Positions 28,229-38,997 are shown, numbered from the stretch's first letter. The stretch is 64,000 nucleotides of DNA from Kineobactrum sediminis (GCF_002868715.1 NZ_PKLZ01000013.1:1-64000), one strand, 5' to 3'. Made by a program: numbers and translations. Notes: generated by a model from the letters alone, not told the origin.

Positions 28229-31138
28229 ATGCAGGTAACGTTAATGAACCAAACAAACCAGACAACGAGCGAATTTGATCAGCATACTGAATTTGTTGGT
28301 CGCCACATCGGGCCGACGGCTGATGAGCAGCAGCATATGCTCCAACAGCTGGGCTTGGATTCAATGGACGCATTGGTAAAGCAGGTTGTACCTGCAACCA
28401 TCCTGTCGCAAGAACCCCTCGCGCTCGATCTCAGTTGCACGGAGCAGTCCGCGCTTGCCACCCTGAAAGCGATCGCCGCCGGGAACCAGCAGTATAAATC
28501 CCTTATCGGCCAGGGCTATTACAACACCCACACGCCTGGTGTGATATTACGTAATTTGTTCGAAAATCCAGCCTGGTATACGGCTTATACGCCTTACCAA
28601 CCGGAGATTTCGCAGGGCCGCCTGGAAGCGATACTCAACTACCAGACTATGGTGGCCGATCTCACCGGGATGGACCTGGCCAATGCATCGTTGCTGGATG
28701 AAGCGACTGCCGCCGCCGAGGCCATGACCCTGTGCCAGCGGATGAGCAAAGTCAAAAGCCAGGTGTTTTTCGTGTCCCGGGAATGTTTGCCGCAAACTAT
28801 TGATGTAATCAAAACCCGCGCCAAACCCATTGGTATCGACGTGATCGTTGGTGATCATCGCACCGATCTCGCTGAGGTGACCCCATTCGGGGTATTGTTG
28901 CAGTATCCCGGCGTGGACGGTGCAGTGTGTGACTACACGCAATGCATCGAACAGATTCATAATACCGGTGGCCTGGTGGTAATGGCGGCGGACCTGCTCG
29001 CCCTTACCCTGCTAAAATCGCCTGGAGAATTAGGTGCCGACGTTGCTATTGGTTCCAGCCAGCGCTTTGGCGTACCGCTTGGTTTTGGTGGGCCCCACGC
29101 AGCGTATATGTCTATCCGGGAATCCCATAAACGCGCTCTGCCCGGCCGCATCGTGGGCGTCTCAATTGATAGACATGGCAACACCGCCTATCGCTTGGCG
29201 CTCCAGACCCGCGAACAGCATATCCGGCGCGAGAAGGCGACGAGCAACATTTGTACCGCGCAGGTATTATTGGCGGTTATGGCGAGCATGTATGCGGTTT
29301 ATCACGGACCGCAGGGCCTGCGCAACATTGCGCTGCGGGTCAACCAGCTGACGCGGTTATGCGCAGCCGGCCTACACAGGCTAGGTTATTGCGGCAGTAC
29401 CGAAACGTTCTTCGATACCCTGACGCTTGCTACCGGTGACAACACCGCTGCTATTCATGCTGCCGCGCGTGCCCACAAAGTGAACCTGCGCGAAGTCGAC
29501 GCGACCCATATTGGGCTGTCGCTGGATGAGACCTGCGGCATCGCAGACCTGGAGTTGTTGTGGTCTATCTTTGCGGTCAACCAATCCATCGACTTTACGC
29601 CGAAGCAACTGGACGCCACACTTGCACAATCCATCCCTGCGGAAATGCTGCGTTGTGACACGTTCCTGACCCACGAGAGCTTTAATCGCTATCATTCAGA
29701 AACCGAAATGATGCGCTACCTGCGGCGTCTGGCGGATAAAGATATTGCGTTGGATCGCGCCATGATCCCGTTGGGTTCCTGTACCATGAAACTCAATGCA
29801 ACCACAGAAATGCTGCCTGTCTCATGGCCCGAGTTTACACATATGCACCCCTTTGCGCCAATCGAACAAGCCCAGGGTTACCTGCAGATGATTAGCGAAC
29901 TGGAAGAAATGCTTGCCGCGGCCACTGGCTACGATGCGATATCACTCCAGCCCAACGCTGGGTCGCAAGGCGAGTATGCGGGGTTGCTGGCGATCAAGGC
30001 CTATCACGAAAGTCGCGGTGATGGTCAGCGTAACATATGCCTTATTCCCAACTCGGCGCATGGCACCAATCCGGCCTCCGCACAAATGTGCGGAATGAAA
30101 ACAGTTGTCGTCAAATGCGATGACATGGGCAATGTCGATATCGTTGATCTACAGATTAAGGTGGACAAATACAGCAACGACCTGGCCGCTATAATGATCA
30201 CCTACCCCTCAACCCACGGCGTGTTTGAGGAGCAGATCAGAGAGGTTTGCGCCATGGTCCATGATCACGGCGGGCAGGTCTACATCGATGGCGCCAACCT
30301 CAATGCCATGGTGGGGCTTTGTTACCCGGGGCGCTTTGGCGGCGATGTATCACACCTTAACCTGCACAAGACATTCTGTATCCCGCACGGTGGTGGCGGC
30401 CCGGGCGTCGGCCCGATCGGCGTTGGGGCACATCTGCAACCATTCCTGCCAGGTCACCCAAGCTTGCATAAAGCAAAACGTGGCGGCGACCAGAATGCCG
30501 TGGCGGCCACCGCGTGGGGCAGCGCCGGTATTCTCCCGATTAGCTGGATGTACATCAAGATGATGGGGCGCGATGGCCTCAAGCAGGCGACCGAGTGCGC
30601 AATCCTTAGTGCCAACTATATAGCAGAGCGCCTAAGGGCCCATTACCCGATCCTTTACACCGGCGTGAATGGTCGCGTGGCACACGAATGTATTATCGAC
30701 CTACGCCCGATCAAGGATACGACTGGTATAACGGTCGATGACGTAGCCAAACGCCTGATTGATTTCGGTTTTCACGCACCGACCATGTCGTTTCCGGTCG
30801 CAGGTACATTGATGATCGAGCCCACTGAAAGCGAGTCGCTCGCGGAGCTGGATCGATTTTGTGAAGCAATGATTCTCATCAGGGAGGAAATCAGTGCGAT
30901 CGAATCGGGCACCTCGGACCCGGCCGACAACCCGCTGAAGTTCGCTCCACACACTGCGGCAGCACTGCTTGCCCAGGACTGGTCACATAGTTATTCGCGC
31001 GAGACCGGCGCTTATCCAACAGCGGCACTGCGCAATAACAAATATTGGCCACCAATCGGCCGGGTCGATAACGTATTTGGTGACCGCAACCTGATTTGCG
31101 CCTGTCCGTCCATTGCTGACTATGAGGAGAACGTCTAG
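28229..31138 (+). CDS. gcvP: Glycine dehydrogenase (decarboxylating), P protein
   Basis: 969 aa, the fused alpha/beta P-protein form. The likely start is ATG 28229 or the ATG at 28244. '[20 protein letters not shown]' opens the protein. Middle '[20 protein letters not shown]'; PLP-lysine site '[20 protein letters not shown]' near residue 714. It decarboxylates glycine onto the GcvH lipoyl arm. Last gene of the operon. Confidence 0.97.
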   Translation: MQVTLMNQTNQTTSEFDQHTEFVGRHIGPTADEQQHMLQQLGLDSMDALVKQVVPATILSQEPLALDLSCTEQSALATLKAIAAGNQQYKSLIGQGYYNTHTPGVILRNLFENPAWYTAYTPYQPEISQGRLEAILNYQTMVADLTGMDLANASLLDEATAAAEAMTLCQRMSKVKSQVFFVSRECLPQTIDVIKTRAKPIGIDVIVGDHRTDLAEVTPFGVLLQYPGVDGAVCDYTQCIEQIHNTGGLVVMAADLLALTLLKSPGELGADVAIGSSQRFGVPLGFGGPHAAYMSIRESHKRALPGRIVGVSIDRHGNTAYRLALQTREQHIRREKATSNICTAQVLLAVMASMYAVYHGPQGLRNIALRVNQLTRLCAAGLHRLGYCGSTETFFDTLTLATGDNTAAIHAAARAHKVNLREVDATHIGLSLDETCGIADLELLWSIFAVNQSIDFTPKQLDATLAQSIPAEMLRCDTFLTHESFNRYHSETEMMRYLRRLADKDIALDRAMIPLGSCTMKLNATTEMLPVSWPEFTHMHPFAPIEQAQGYLQMISELEEMLAAATGYDAISLQPNAGSQGEYAGLLAIKAYHESRGDGQRNICLIPNSAHGTNPASAQMCGMKTVVVKCDDMGNVDIVDLQIKVDKYSNDLAAIMITYPSTHGVFEEQIREVCAMVHDHGGQVYIDGANLNAMVGLCYPGRFGGDVSHLNLHKTFCIPHGGGGPGVGPIGVGAHLQPFLPGHPSLHKAKRGGDQNAVAATAWGSAGILPISWMYIKMMGRDGLKQATECAILSANYIAERLRAHYPILYTGVNGRVAHECIIDLRPIKDTTGITVDDVAKRLIDFGFHAPTMSFPVAGTLMIEPTESESLAELDRFCEAMILIREEISAIESGTSDPADNPLKFAPHTAAALLAQDWSHSYSRETGAYPTAALRNNKYWPPIGRVDNVFGDRNLICACPSIADYEENV

Positions 31139-31391
31139 TAATGATATCCAGCATGCTGACCGTGCTGCAAACGAAATGCCCGGCATCCTCAACCCCGGAT
31201 GAAACCCGCAAAATCTGCACCGGTTGATTCTGGATATGGTCGATATCTTCAGCCCGGCGAGGATGATGTCTGGGCAAGAATTTCTTCCACGATAGGTCTC
31301 ACCTTGGCACCCTGTGTCTCTACTTCTACGGACATGCCTTTTTTAATTACTTTGCCATTGGTACACTTCAACCGACGCGGATATGGAACCG
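31139..31391. other. Intergenic stretch after gcvP with a short coding-like remnant
   Basis: On the minus strand, about 31246-31365 reads 'GKVIKKGMSVEVETQGAK' then 'VRPIVEEILAQ' and a stop. It looks like the last ~40 codons of some enzyme gene, but no start and no family could be assigned. No clear terminator for gcvP is visible. Confidence 0.3.
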
Positions 31392-32807
31392 ATGAAAACG
31401 ATAAACAAATGGGCAATGGCCCTTGTGGCAGGCCTTTGCCTGCTCTGTGCCGGCGCGATAACTACAGCAAAGGGATCACAAGACTGTGGAACTGCACCGG
31501 CAGTGTGCCTGGACAGCCTGGACGAGCTCTCGATTGAATCGATGCGTCAGAGATCCTACGACAGCGTGCTCAAGCCGCTGAAGAAAATCGACTACCGGCG
31601 AACCCAGCACACCTACATGATGGCCTATAACTCCGATGGCCAGGCCCTTTACAGCCGCCTGGACTTTCCCGCTTCCACCGTCCCCGCTTCCGGATTTCCG
31701 CTGGTGGTGCTGGCCCCGGGCTGGATCAGCAGGAAGCAGGCAGTGGACTGGGATTTCGGACTGGACGGTAAGTCCACTTACAGCCTCGTCGTCGATAGTT
31801 TCGTCGAGGCGGGCTATGCGGTTGTCACCGTAGGCTACCGCGGACGAGGGACGATTCATGGTACCCCAGCCCAGGGCATGGCTTACCGGGATGTCTGGGG
31901 CAATGGTAGTTATGTGTCACCGCTGTTCTATGCCATCGATACGCTGAATCTACTCGCCGGCCTCGACAGCCTGGCGAAAATACACTGGAAACAGTGGCTG
32001 CCGACAACGGGAGCAAAGCCGAAATTCGATTTGAATAAAGTCTCACTGTGGGGACACTCCCAAGGAGGCGATGTCGGGTTGACGGTACTTGCGGTAGTGG
32101 GTAAAAACGCTACCTTTGGACAATACGTTTTCGCAGCATCCATCTGGTCCGGCAATATTGCTGACCGCTTCACCCAGGTGGAAACCTTCGAAGCCATGGC
32201 GACAACAACCGAAGCCTTTATGTCCGGCGATGGCACCTGGACGGGCTCCGCTACTGGTCGCAATGGGGAGCTCAACCCAGACTTTGTATTCCCCTGGCCG
32301 GCGGACTGGATTGGCACCCTGGATACTGAATCTGAAGATTGGACCTGGCAGGCAGAACAATGGTCAACCACCTCTGTGTTTGAGGCCAGGAAACGCAAAT
32401 ACCGGGAAATGTATAACACCTTCAATCAATATGTGGCCAACCTAGGTGATGCGGACTTTCACATCTTTCGCAACGATCGGGACAAAACAGTTGTCGAGCA
32501 TCCGGCTTCGATTGCGCAAGTAATACCAAAGCTGGGCGGTTTTCATTACGCAAACTATATCACTGCGCCGCTGTCGCTACATATCTCAGACCGGGACTAT
32601 TACTCACTGCCCGTATGGAACCAGGACCTGGCAAAGCGTGTTAATCAGGCCGGTGGCAAGGCCCGGGTTTATCTCTATCCGGGCAACACTCACTCACTGA
32701 AACTCAGCACGTATGACTGGTTCTCTCCAGAAAATGCTGAGCCGGGGGCCCCGCTAGCTACCGCTAGAGATATTCAACTGTTCAGCAGCGCCAGTTTCGG
32801 CGACTGA
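31392..32807 (+). CDS. Secreted alpha/beta hydrolase (lipase/peptidase-like)
   Basis: 471 aa from ATG 31392 (GGA upstream; an ATG at 31383 adds three residues). Signal peptide 'WAMALVAGLCLLCAGAITTA'. Alpha/beta hydrolase fold: 'PLVVLAPGWISRKQ', 'VTVGYRGRG', nucleophile elbow 'WGHSQGGDVGL' near residue 220, and a late His in 'YLYPGNTHSLKLSTYDW'. Probably periplasmic or exported. It is unrelated to the hydrolase at 20609 beyond the fold. It stands alone between gcvP and mobile-element debris, so its pathway is unclear. Confidence 0.8.
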   Translation: MKTINKWAMALVAGLCLLCAGAITTAKGSQDCGTAPAVCLDSLDELSIESMRQRSYDSVLKPLKKIDYRRTQHTYMMAYNSDGQALYSRLDFPASTVPASGFPLVVLAPGWISRKQAVDWDFGLDGKSTYSLVVDSFVEAGYAVVTVGYRGRGTIHGTPAQGMAYRDVWGNGSYVSPLFYAIDTLNLLAGLDSLAKIHWKQWLPTTGAKPKFDLNKVSLWGHSQGGDVGLTVLAVVGKNATFGQYVFAASIWSGNIADRFTQVETFEAMATTTEAFMSGDGTWTGSATGRNGELNPDFVFPWPADWIGTLDTESEDWTWQAEQWSTTSVFEARKRKYREMYNTFNQYVANLGDADFHIFRNDRDKTVVEHPASIAQVIPKLGGFHYANYITAPLSLHISDRDYYSLPVWNQDLAKRVNQAGGKARVYLYPGNTHSLKLSTYDWFSPENAEPGAPLATARDIQLFSSASFGD

Positions 32808-32866
32808 AAAAATACGACAAGAAACGGTATGCCTGGTTAATTCACTGGAATTGGTAGAATCTACCG

Positions 32867-33007
32867 ATGAATACCTACAAGCGACACCGATTTCTACCGG
32901 ATATAATCTCCTACGCGTTCTGGAGCCACCACCGGTTCAATTTCAGTCATCGAGATATCGAAGACCTCATAGGCGGACCAGGCATCATCTTCAGCGGTCA
33001 GGCAAGC
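32867..33007 (+). pseudogene. IS6-family transposase N-terminal remnant
   Basis: 'MNTYKRHRFLPDIISYAFWS' followed by 'HHRFNFSHRDIEDLIGGPGI' matches the start of IS6/IS26-type transposases (RHF.PDII...YR.LSYRDLEE...RGI). The rest of the transposase is absent and the frame runs into the 3' end of the sulfotransferase gene on the other strand. No inverted repeat was found. Confidence 0.8.
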
Positions 33008-34891
33008 TCAGCTCTGTATTTGTATAGCGTCAATCAACGGCGAGAGGTGGCCTTCATACTTTTTCCATGCCTCTAGCGCATCCCGGTATATGGGTTGCCG
33101 TACCTGTGTTGCGCTTGGCGTTCTTACAATTTTTGTTGATCGATAAAACTCTAAAATGGCTGGCTCAAAAGGTAAATCAAGGAAGGCGAGCATGTTATGA
33201 CTTTGTCTTTCCAGATCCGCAACGGTGTCTTCGTAGCGAACATCCAGGATTCTACCGGGCATCAGTTTTTTCCACTGATCCATCAGCGCCCACGCTTGGT
33301 TGTATTGATGGGCCAGTGCTCTTAGATCATGCGCATAGTTTTGCGCGCCGCTAAAAGGTAATTTGAATATTGAGAAGCAGGTGTCTACTGGGTCACGTTG
33401 GCAGTAAATGAATTTAGCTGCGGGAAATACTAAGCCTAACAAGCCAACGTGCTGGAAATTTAGAGGCGTTATATCCAGCACATAGCTCGCCTTCGAATTA
33501 TCACTCGCGTATCGCTCTATATAAGCGTTTGCCAAGATATTCCGATGTGGCTTCGTCAAGCTTCTGACACCTTCAGGATAATCTTTCCCTGTCAGCGTCT
33601 TTACCTGCGCGGCCATCTCATAGGCAAAGCTAACTTCACCCATACTGGATATGCGGCTATGACTTGCGAGAACTTGCCCTGTTAACGTCGTGCCCGATCG
33701 CGGCATACCAATGATAAAAACAGGACGCGCTTCTTTTGGCTCAGGATTCTCTAGCTTGCGCAATGGCGAAGACAGGCAAGACACTAAAGATTGATAATAT
33801 TTTTCTTTTACTTTGGGCTGATAGGGTGACCTTTCTGCTTGAATGGCATTGGCTGCCGACCAAGCCGCGAAAGCCTCATCATACTGACTGTTTTTGTCGT
33901 ATATTACTGCCAGAGCAAACAAGGCATATCGCTTATCGCCAGAGGTTAGCTGCTCTTTAGCAAGCAACAATTCCACATCCTGAATTTCTTCACTGGTAGG
34001 TTGCCTATATTTAAGCTGTGCAAGCTGGTAATGAGAAAATGTGCGCGCTGGCTTGATGGCGATCGCCTTTTTAAAACATTCTGCGGCTAGATATCGCTGA
34101 CCCAGTTGCTCATGCAACAAGCCTAGTGCTTCGTGAGCATCTGCACTATCGGGATGCGTGTTAACCAGCTCACTCAGCATACCTAGCGCCAAATCTGTCT
34201 GCTCTGCTTCCCGATAGATATTCGCTAGTGCTATGGCGGCACTGGAATTAGCCGGGTCTAGCTGTAATGAACGTTTGTATTGCTCTATCGCACTATTCAA
34301 TTGACCTTGTGCACGATAGATGTCGGCGAGCGCTTTGTTCACACGGCTTGAATTTGAATCTAACTGAAGCGCTTGTTGAATTGCTTTAATTGCCTGCTCA
34401 TAGTTTTTGACCTCTCGAAAAGCCGAAGATAAATTGACCCAGCCGTCGACAGAATTGTCATTGATCTCCACCACCCGACTATACGGTGCGATAGCATCAC
34501 AGGGACTACCAGAATCAAGTAGTAATCCGCCAAGTATATTAAGCGCAAGAATATTGTCCCCGTTCAAATCCAGTGCATGCTTTAGCGCCTTCATGGCATC
34601 TGCACCGCGACCTACATCCTTCAGCGCTAGCGCATAGTTAACCAAGGCCTGGGGATCTTTAGCCCGGACAGCCAAAGATTTCTCAATGAGATTGATAGCT
34701 TCCTCAGGACGGCGAGAATTCACACAAAGGACACCTAATAGGTTCAGCGCATGAATGTTGACCGGATCAATCTTAAGCACCTGACGATACAGGGCCTCAG
34801 CCTCCGAGGACTTACCCTGCTGCTGTAGCTGGTGCGCACGTTTTAGCGTGTTGAGTGTACTCGCCACAAATTTTCCATCTCTAGCAGCCAT
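33008..34891 (-). CDS. TPR-repeat sulfotransferase
   Basis: 627 aa from ATG 34891; a TTG at 34906 would start inside the terminator hairpin. About ten tetratricopeptide repeats fill the N-terminal half ('AEALYRQVLKIDPVNIHALN', 'AIALANIYREAEQTDLALGM'). The C-terminal half is a PAPS-dependent sulfotransferase: 5'-phosphosulfate loop 'IIGMPRSGTTLTGQVL' near residue 393 and 3'-phosphate site 'FIYCQRDPVDTCFSIFKLPF'. Such proteins are frequent in marine gammaproteobacteria; acceptors are mostly unknown. It is downstream of the TonB receptor and separated from it by a terminator. Cytoplasmic by lack of a signal. Confidence 0.88.
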   Translation of the reverse strand: MAARDGKFVASTLNTLKRAHQLQQQGKSSEAEALYRQVLKIDPVNIHALNLLGVLCVNSRRPEEAINLIEKSLAVRAKDPQALVNYALALKDVGRGADAMKALKHALDLNGDNILALNILGGLLLDSGSPCDAIAPYSRVVEINDNSVDGWVNLSSAFREVKNYEQAIKAIQQALQLDSNSSRVNKALADIYRAQGQLNSAIEQYKRSLQLDPANSSAAIALANIYREAEQTDLALGMLSELVNTHPDSADAHEALGLLHEQLGQRYLAAECFKKAIAIKPARTFSHYQLAQLKYRQPTSEEIQDVELLLAKEQLTSGDKRYALFALAVIYDKNSQYDEAFAAWSAANAIQAERSPYQPKVKEKYYQSLVSCLSSPLRKLENPEPKEARPVFIIGMPRSGTTLTGQVLASHSRISSMGEVSFAYEMAAQVKTLTGKDYPEGVRSLTKPHRNILANAYIERYASDNSKASYVLDITPLNFQHVGLLGLVFPAAKFIYCQRDPVDTCFSIFKLPFSGAQNYAHDLRALAHQYNQAWALMDQWKKLMPGRILDVRYEDTVADLERQSHNMLAFLDLPFEPAILEFYRSTKIVRTPSATQVRQPIYRDALEAWKKYEGHLSPLIDAIQIQS

Positions 34892-34892
34892 A

Positions 34893-34917
34893 GAAAAGCC
34901 CTGCAATAATGCAGGGC
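34893..34917 (-). terminator. Rho-independent terminator of the TonB receptor gene
   Basis: Perfect eight-base stem GCCCTGCA/TGCAGGGC (34898-34917) with loop ATAA, followed on the minus strand by CTTTTC. It lies 58 bp after the receptor stop and directly before the sulfotransferase ATG. Confidence 0.7.
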
Positions 34918-34975
34918 AAGCTTCCGCAATTCAATCTATGGACTGAACGTTCTTTCCAAGAAAACGCATTACACC

Positions 34976-37318
34976 TTAGAAGTTATAGGCCATTCTAACA
35001 CCCCACGTACGTGGATTGTTGTAGTCAACAACGGCTCTGTTACCACTAAAGGTATCTGAACCTGTAATAACGTCTTCCTCTGTAGCATTGTTTACAAATG
35101 CCTGAACGCTGATTTTCTCGTCCCGGGAGTACCACGTAGCGGTTAAATCAACCGTTGTATAACTGTCTTGTTTTGCCCAGAAGTACCCTACAGACTCGGT
35201 GCTGTATTCATCTGAGTAGTAGAGGAAAATACTGGGAACAATACGACCGCTACTACCAAGATCCACATCATAAGAAATACCAAGGTTCGCGGTTAAGTCT
35301 GGCGAGAATGGGGTATCTTCACCATCAAGATCAAAGAAACCTTCAGCGTCGGCCAAGCCGTTATCTTCAGCGTAGGCATTCCTCTTGCGGAACTCACCAA
35401 ATTCGGAGAAATCGAAGGCTAGGCCTGATACTACACTAAGGTTATCAATGGGTTGCCAATTCATTTCCACCTCGAGGCCTTGTGAGTTCATTTCACCGCC
35501 CGGTACGGTCTGGGATATCGCGATACCGTCAGAATTGAGCGTTAATAAGGAGGTTGTTAAGCCCTTATAGTCCGCCTGATACAAAGTGGCGTTTAATGTC
35601 ATCGCACCATCCAGCAATATGCTCCGCACACCCAACTCATACGAATCGACTTCCGTTGGATCAAGCAAGTCACCCGTTATCTCCTGAGTTCCACCAGAAA
35701 TATACCCGGTAGCCGCAGACGCGAACACCATTACATCTTCAGTGATGTTGTACTGGGCTGCCAGACGGTAATCTACTGTGTCGTCATCACCTTCGTTTTT
35801 GGTCGCAACTTCCCAGTGAATAGACGGCTCAGTCTGGAACGTAGGAAACGCATCGGTCAGCGTATCGTTGTTGGTATAGATCCTCTCGGAGGTTCTTTCA
35901 TCTTCGCTGTAGCGCAAACCGGCAGTTACTGTCAGTTTCTCAGTGATGTCGTACTCAGCTTGGCCATAGATCGCTTGCGACTCAGCGGAACTCTCTGTGC
36001 CATGCACCCAGTGCGCCCAAACTTCCGTTTGTGGCGAACCAATAACGGTATCACCAAATAAGAAGGCATAAGTCGTTTCTTCATCGAAGTAAAAATAGCC
36101 CACTGTCCACTGCAGTGGTCCGCTACCGGTAGATGTTAAGTTAATATCCGCTTGCAAAGATTCCGAAAGACCCCATTCGCCAGAGACGTTGCCGGCACCC
36201 AATGTGTCGGTGCGGTAAGAACCAACAATAGAGAACTCGCCATCTGTTAAATTGATAGATTCAAAATCCGCATAGCCTATGTGTGTTTTCAACTCTGCGA
36301 AGCCGAGATCCCATTTGAACAGTGCGCTGAACGAATCTTCTTCGATATCTCGATTTGGCAAATAATCGAAGGCAATTTCGCGCACATCGGCGGAAATTTG
36401 AGCACTTATATCACCGTTTGAAATATTACCAGTTGAGTCTTTACCGCCACCCCAGCCATCACGCAGCCCTTGGCGAATATCGAGAACACCTGTCAGACCG
36501 TTGGTTTGCCGGGTCTCTGGGTTAACGGGAATGCCGATCACTTTATGACCAAAGTCACCTGCACCATTTGCTGTGTCACGCCAGTAGCCGGCCGTCAGGT
36601 TTAAGTTCATTGTCTCGCTAATATCAAAGTTCAGCTGGCCGCGCAGGTATGTGTCATCCGCGTCTTTCAGGCCGCCATCACTATTGAAGGTATTTTCTAC
36701 ATAGGGATCGCGAGCTGTATCAGTTCCGGAAACTCGCAGGGCAACCTTATCACCCAAAGGAATATTCACAAAACCTTCAAACTTGCGCAACTCGTAGTCA
36801 CCCAGCGTTAGCGCGCCACCATATTCTAGCTTTTGCGTATTTGGCTTGGCAGTAATCACGTTAACCAAACCACCCAATGTGTTTCTGCCAAACAAAGTGC
36901 CTTGAGGGCCGCGAAGAACTTCTACGCGCTCAACATCAACAAAACTGGCCAAGCCCTGAGCAGTTCGCGGGCGATACAAGCCATCGTTATAGACCGGAAC
37001 CGCAGTATCGGTTGTACCCGCTGAACCAGCGCCACGGATAATGATGCTAGGGGTATTACCCACAACCCTTATTTTTAATCCCGGTGTGGTTTTTTCCATA
37101 TCGGGAATGCTATAGACACCCAGTTCAGTCAATCTCTCTCCACTCACGGCAGTTACCGACATAGGAATATCCTGAAGGTTAACGGCTCGCTTAGTAGCCG
37201 TAACCAGCACCTCTTCCAATGCAGCTGATGATTGCTGTACCGCCACCATATTGGACGCGAGAACTGCTGCAACTGATGAAGCGAGTAGGGACGCTCGTGG
37301 AATAAACCTTGGCTTCAT
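34976..37318 (-). CDS. TonB-dependent outer-membrane receptor
   Basis: 780 aa. Signal peptide to about residue 32, then a TonB-box-like 'LEEVLVTATKRAVNLQDIPM' and a plug domain with 'PSIIIRGAGSAGT' and 'VERVEVLRGPQGTLFGRNTL' (about residues 110-150). A 22-strand barrel ends in 'RTWGVRMAYNF', with the terminal aromatic typical of outer-membrane proteins. It imports large or scarce substrates using TonB energy. AGGAG lies before the ATG. Regulon motif site 2 (37410-37422) is about 90 bp upstream, linking it to the LacI regulon. Confidence 0.93.
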   Translation of the reverse strand: MKPRFIPRASLLASSVAAVLASNMVAVQQSSAALEEVLVTATKRAVNLQDIPMSVTAVSGERLTELGVYSIPDMEKTTPGLKIRVVGNTPSIIIRGAGSAGTTDTAVPVYNDGLYRPRTAQGLASFVDVERVEVLRGPQGTLFGRNTLGGLVNVITAKPNTQKLEYGGALTLGDYELRKFEGFVNIPLGDKVALRVSGTDTARDPYVENTFNSDGGLKDADDTYLRGQLNFDISETMNLNLTAGYWRDTANGAGDFGHKVIGIPVNPETRQTNGLTGVLDIRQGLRDGWGGGKDSTGNISNGDISAQISADVREIAFDYLPNRDIEEDSFSALFKWDLGFAELKTHIGYADFESINLTDGEFSIVGSYRTDTLGAGNVSGEWGLSESLQADINLTSTGSGPLQWTVGYFYFDEETTYAFLFGDTVIGSPQTEVWAHWVHGTESSAESQAIYGQAEYDITEKLTVTAGLRYSEDERTSERIYTNNDTLTDAFPTFQTEPSIHWEVATKNEGDDDTVDYRLAAQYNITEDVMVFASAATGYISGGTQEITGDLLDPTEVDSYELGVRSILLDGAMTLNATLYQADYKGLTTSLLTLNSDGIAISQTVPGGEMNSQGLEVEMNWQPIDNLSVVSGLAFDFSEFGEFRKRNAYAEDNGLADAEGFFDLDGEDTPFSPDLTANLGISYDVDLGSSGRIVPSIFLYYSDEYSTESVGYFWAKQDSYTTVDLTATWYSRDEKISVQAFVNNATEEDVITGSDTFSGNRAVVDYNNPRTWGVRMAYNF

Positions 37319-37409
37319 ATATATCTCCTAATGGACTTAGTTATTCTATTTTGCAAATAGCTTTAGCTGAGTAAATACCCGCGTTCGGCACTCTAGAATC
37401 CCATGTTGT

Positions 37410-37422
37410 ACTACGAATGCAA
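37410..37422 (+). promoter_or_regulatory. Regulon motif site 2 (ACTACGAATGCAA)
   Basis: Matches ACTNCGAATGCAA. It lies 92 bp upstream of the TonB receptor start and reads on the opposite strand to that gene. Confidence 0.55.
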
Positions 37423-37810
37423 AAAGGTCAATAGAATTGCGGAGATTTAAATGCTTGGAAGATAGAGAGGTTATTAACGCGCCTCAGAATAACCCTCTAA
37501 GACTCAATGGAGTATCAGCCAAGCTGATTTATTCCATATTTTTCAGCATGTTGTACAACGCTATCCAGGCTATACGGCTAAAAACTGCACCGCAAAGGGT
37601 TCAGCCATTTTTGCGACTTATATGACTTCGAAGTAGTTTAATACAGAGATCTGCACGGAGTTTAGCTCAGCAAACGGCGGACCAAACCGGGCGGACAAGC
37701 GCCGGTACGTCGATGGTGCCTCGGCTTTTCCTAACATCTGCTGCGTTAACAGAGCGTAATAGCGGAACAAGTGGCAGTAGACGACTGCGCTGCATTAAAG
37801 TATCATTTTG

Positions 37811-37823
37811 ACTCCGAATGCAA
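37811..37823 (+). promoter_or_regulatory. Regulon motif site 3 (ACTCCGAATGCAA)
   Basis: Matches ACTNCGAATGCAA and is preceded by TTTTG as in other copies. It lies 73 bp upstream of the NTF2-like gene at 37897. Confidence 0.55.
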
Positions 37824-37896
37824 TTAATGCTGGAATTCAGGCGCGGTATCCACCGACAGACACGCTACACTGCGACAGCAGCTCAGGGAAAACTCA

Positions 37897-38943
37897 ATGA
37901 TCAAGTATTACGACAACGCACCGGCAGGCACCGAACAGGGCACTATGAAAGGTTTTGACGCCGAGTTCAGCAACATTGTCGATTACATACTACGCATCAC
38001 CCATCGTATTTGGGAAGGCAAGCAGATAGGCCTGTGTCGCGACTACTACTCGGAGGATTGCCCGATATACACCCTGGCGGGATACACCGAGGGCGCAGAG
38101 CAAGTTACGCAGAACACCATTTGCACCCTGTCAGCATTCCCCGACCGCACCCTGCATGCCGACAATATTATCTGGGGCGGCAATGATGAAGAGGGATATC
38201 ACACCTCCCACCTCATTTGCTCCAACATGACCAATCTCGGGCCGAGCGAGTTTGGTCCCGCAACAGGCCGCAAGGCCCAGATACAGGTTATCGCGCACTG
38301 CGTGGTAAAGGACAACAGGATCATCGAGGAATGGCTGGTCCGGGACAATTACCAACTGGCCCTCCAACTGGGGGCAGATCCCCTTGCGTACGCGCAGCAA
38401 AAAGCTGACCTACCATTTCAGCCCGAGTTGGCGCAGTGGCTGAGTAGTGAATTCGACCGGGTACACGCCCAGGAGCGCACCCCCAGTAACTATCATGACC
38501 AGATTGCCGGTGACCACGAGGCATTTATTAAAGCTGCGCTGAACAATATCTGGAACGCCCGACTGCTGGGCGATTGTCACCTGCTATACGCTGACAATGC
38601 CAGGCTGCACGCCTCTGCAAGGGATGACTACGACGGCATCGGGGCAGTTACCCGTTTTTACATCGAGATTCTCGGAGCCCTCCCCGACGCCCGCATCAGT
38701 CTGGACTACAGCTGCCACAACTCCATGCTCGAGGGGGACTATGTAGCCGTGCGCTGGACGCTGGCAGGAACCCACAGCGGCGCATCACTGTGGGGGGCAC
38801 CGAGTGGCGCTCCCGTGCTGGTTCTCGGGGAAAGCCACTATCGCCTGTCTGCGGGCAAGGTTGTTGAAGAATGGCTGGTATTCGATGAATTGGCCGTTAT
38901 GACTCAAATCGAGCGTGCCCGCAGGCAAGTTGCCTGGGAATAA
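37897..38943 (+). CDS. Two-domain NTF2/SnoaL-like protein (type I), module B
   Basis: 348 aa. Paralogue of 12416-13579: 'FSNIVDYILRITHRIWEGKQ', 'GGNDEEGYHTSHLICSN' and 'EFGPATGRKAQIQVIAHCVV' in the first domain; 'NIWNARLLGDCHLLYADNAR' and 'GDYVAVRWTLAGTHSG' in the second. No signal peptide. Convergent with module B genes on the other strand, but controlled by the same motif (site 3). The conserved His/Trp/Asp positions suggest a real active site; the reaction is unknown. Confidence 0.72.
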   Translation: MIKYYDNAPAGTEQGTMKGFDAEFSNIVDYILRITHRIWEGKQIGLCRDYYSEDCPIYTLAGYTEGAEQVTQNTICTLSAFPDRTLHADNIIWGGNDEEGYHTSHLICSNMTNLGPSEFGPATGRKAQIQVIAHCVVKDNRIIEEWLVRDNYQLALQLGADPLAYAQQKADLPFQPELAQWLSSEFDRVHAQERTPSNYHDQIAGDHEAFIKAALNNIWNARLLGDCHLLYADNARLHASARDDYDGIGAVTRFYIEILGALPDARISLDYSCHNSMLEGDYVAVRWTLAGTHSGASLWGAPSGAPVLVLGESHYRLSAGKVVEEWLVFDELAVMTQIERARRQVAWE

Positions 38944-38997
38944 ATCCCGGAACCGGGTTGGCAAGGCATCGGCGCCAGTTGTCAAACCAGCGCGGGG

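Larger units (their letters stand above)
37319..37896. other. Divergent intergenic region with two regulon motif sites
   Basis: 578 bp without a credible gene between the TonB receptor (minus) and an NTF2-like gene (plus). It holds motif sites at 37410-37422 and 37811-37823 and a related perfect 10-bp palindrome ACTTCGAAGT at 37625-37634. Small open frames here lack a ribosome-binding site and family similarity. Confidence 0.6.
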
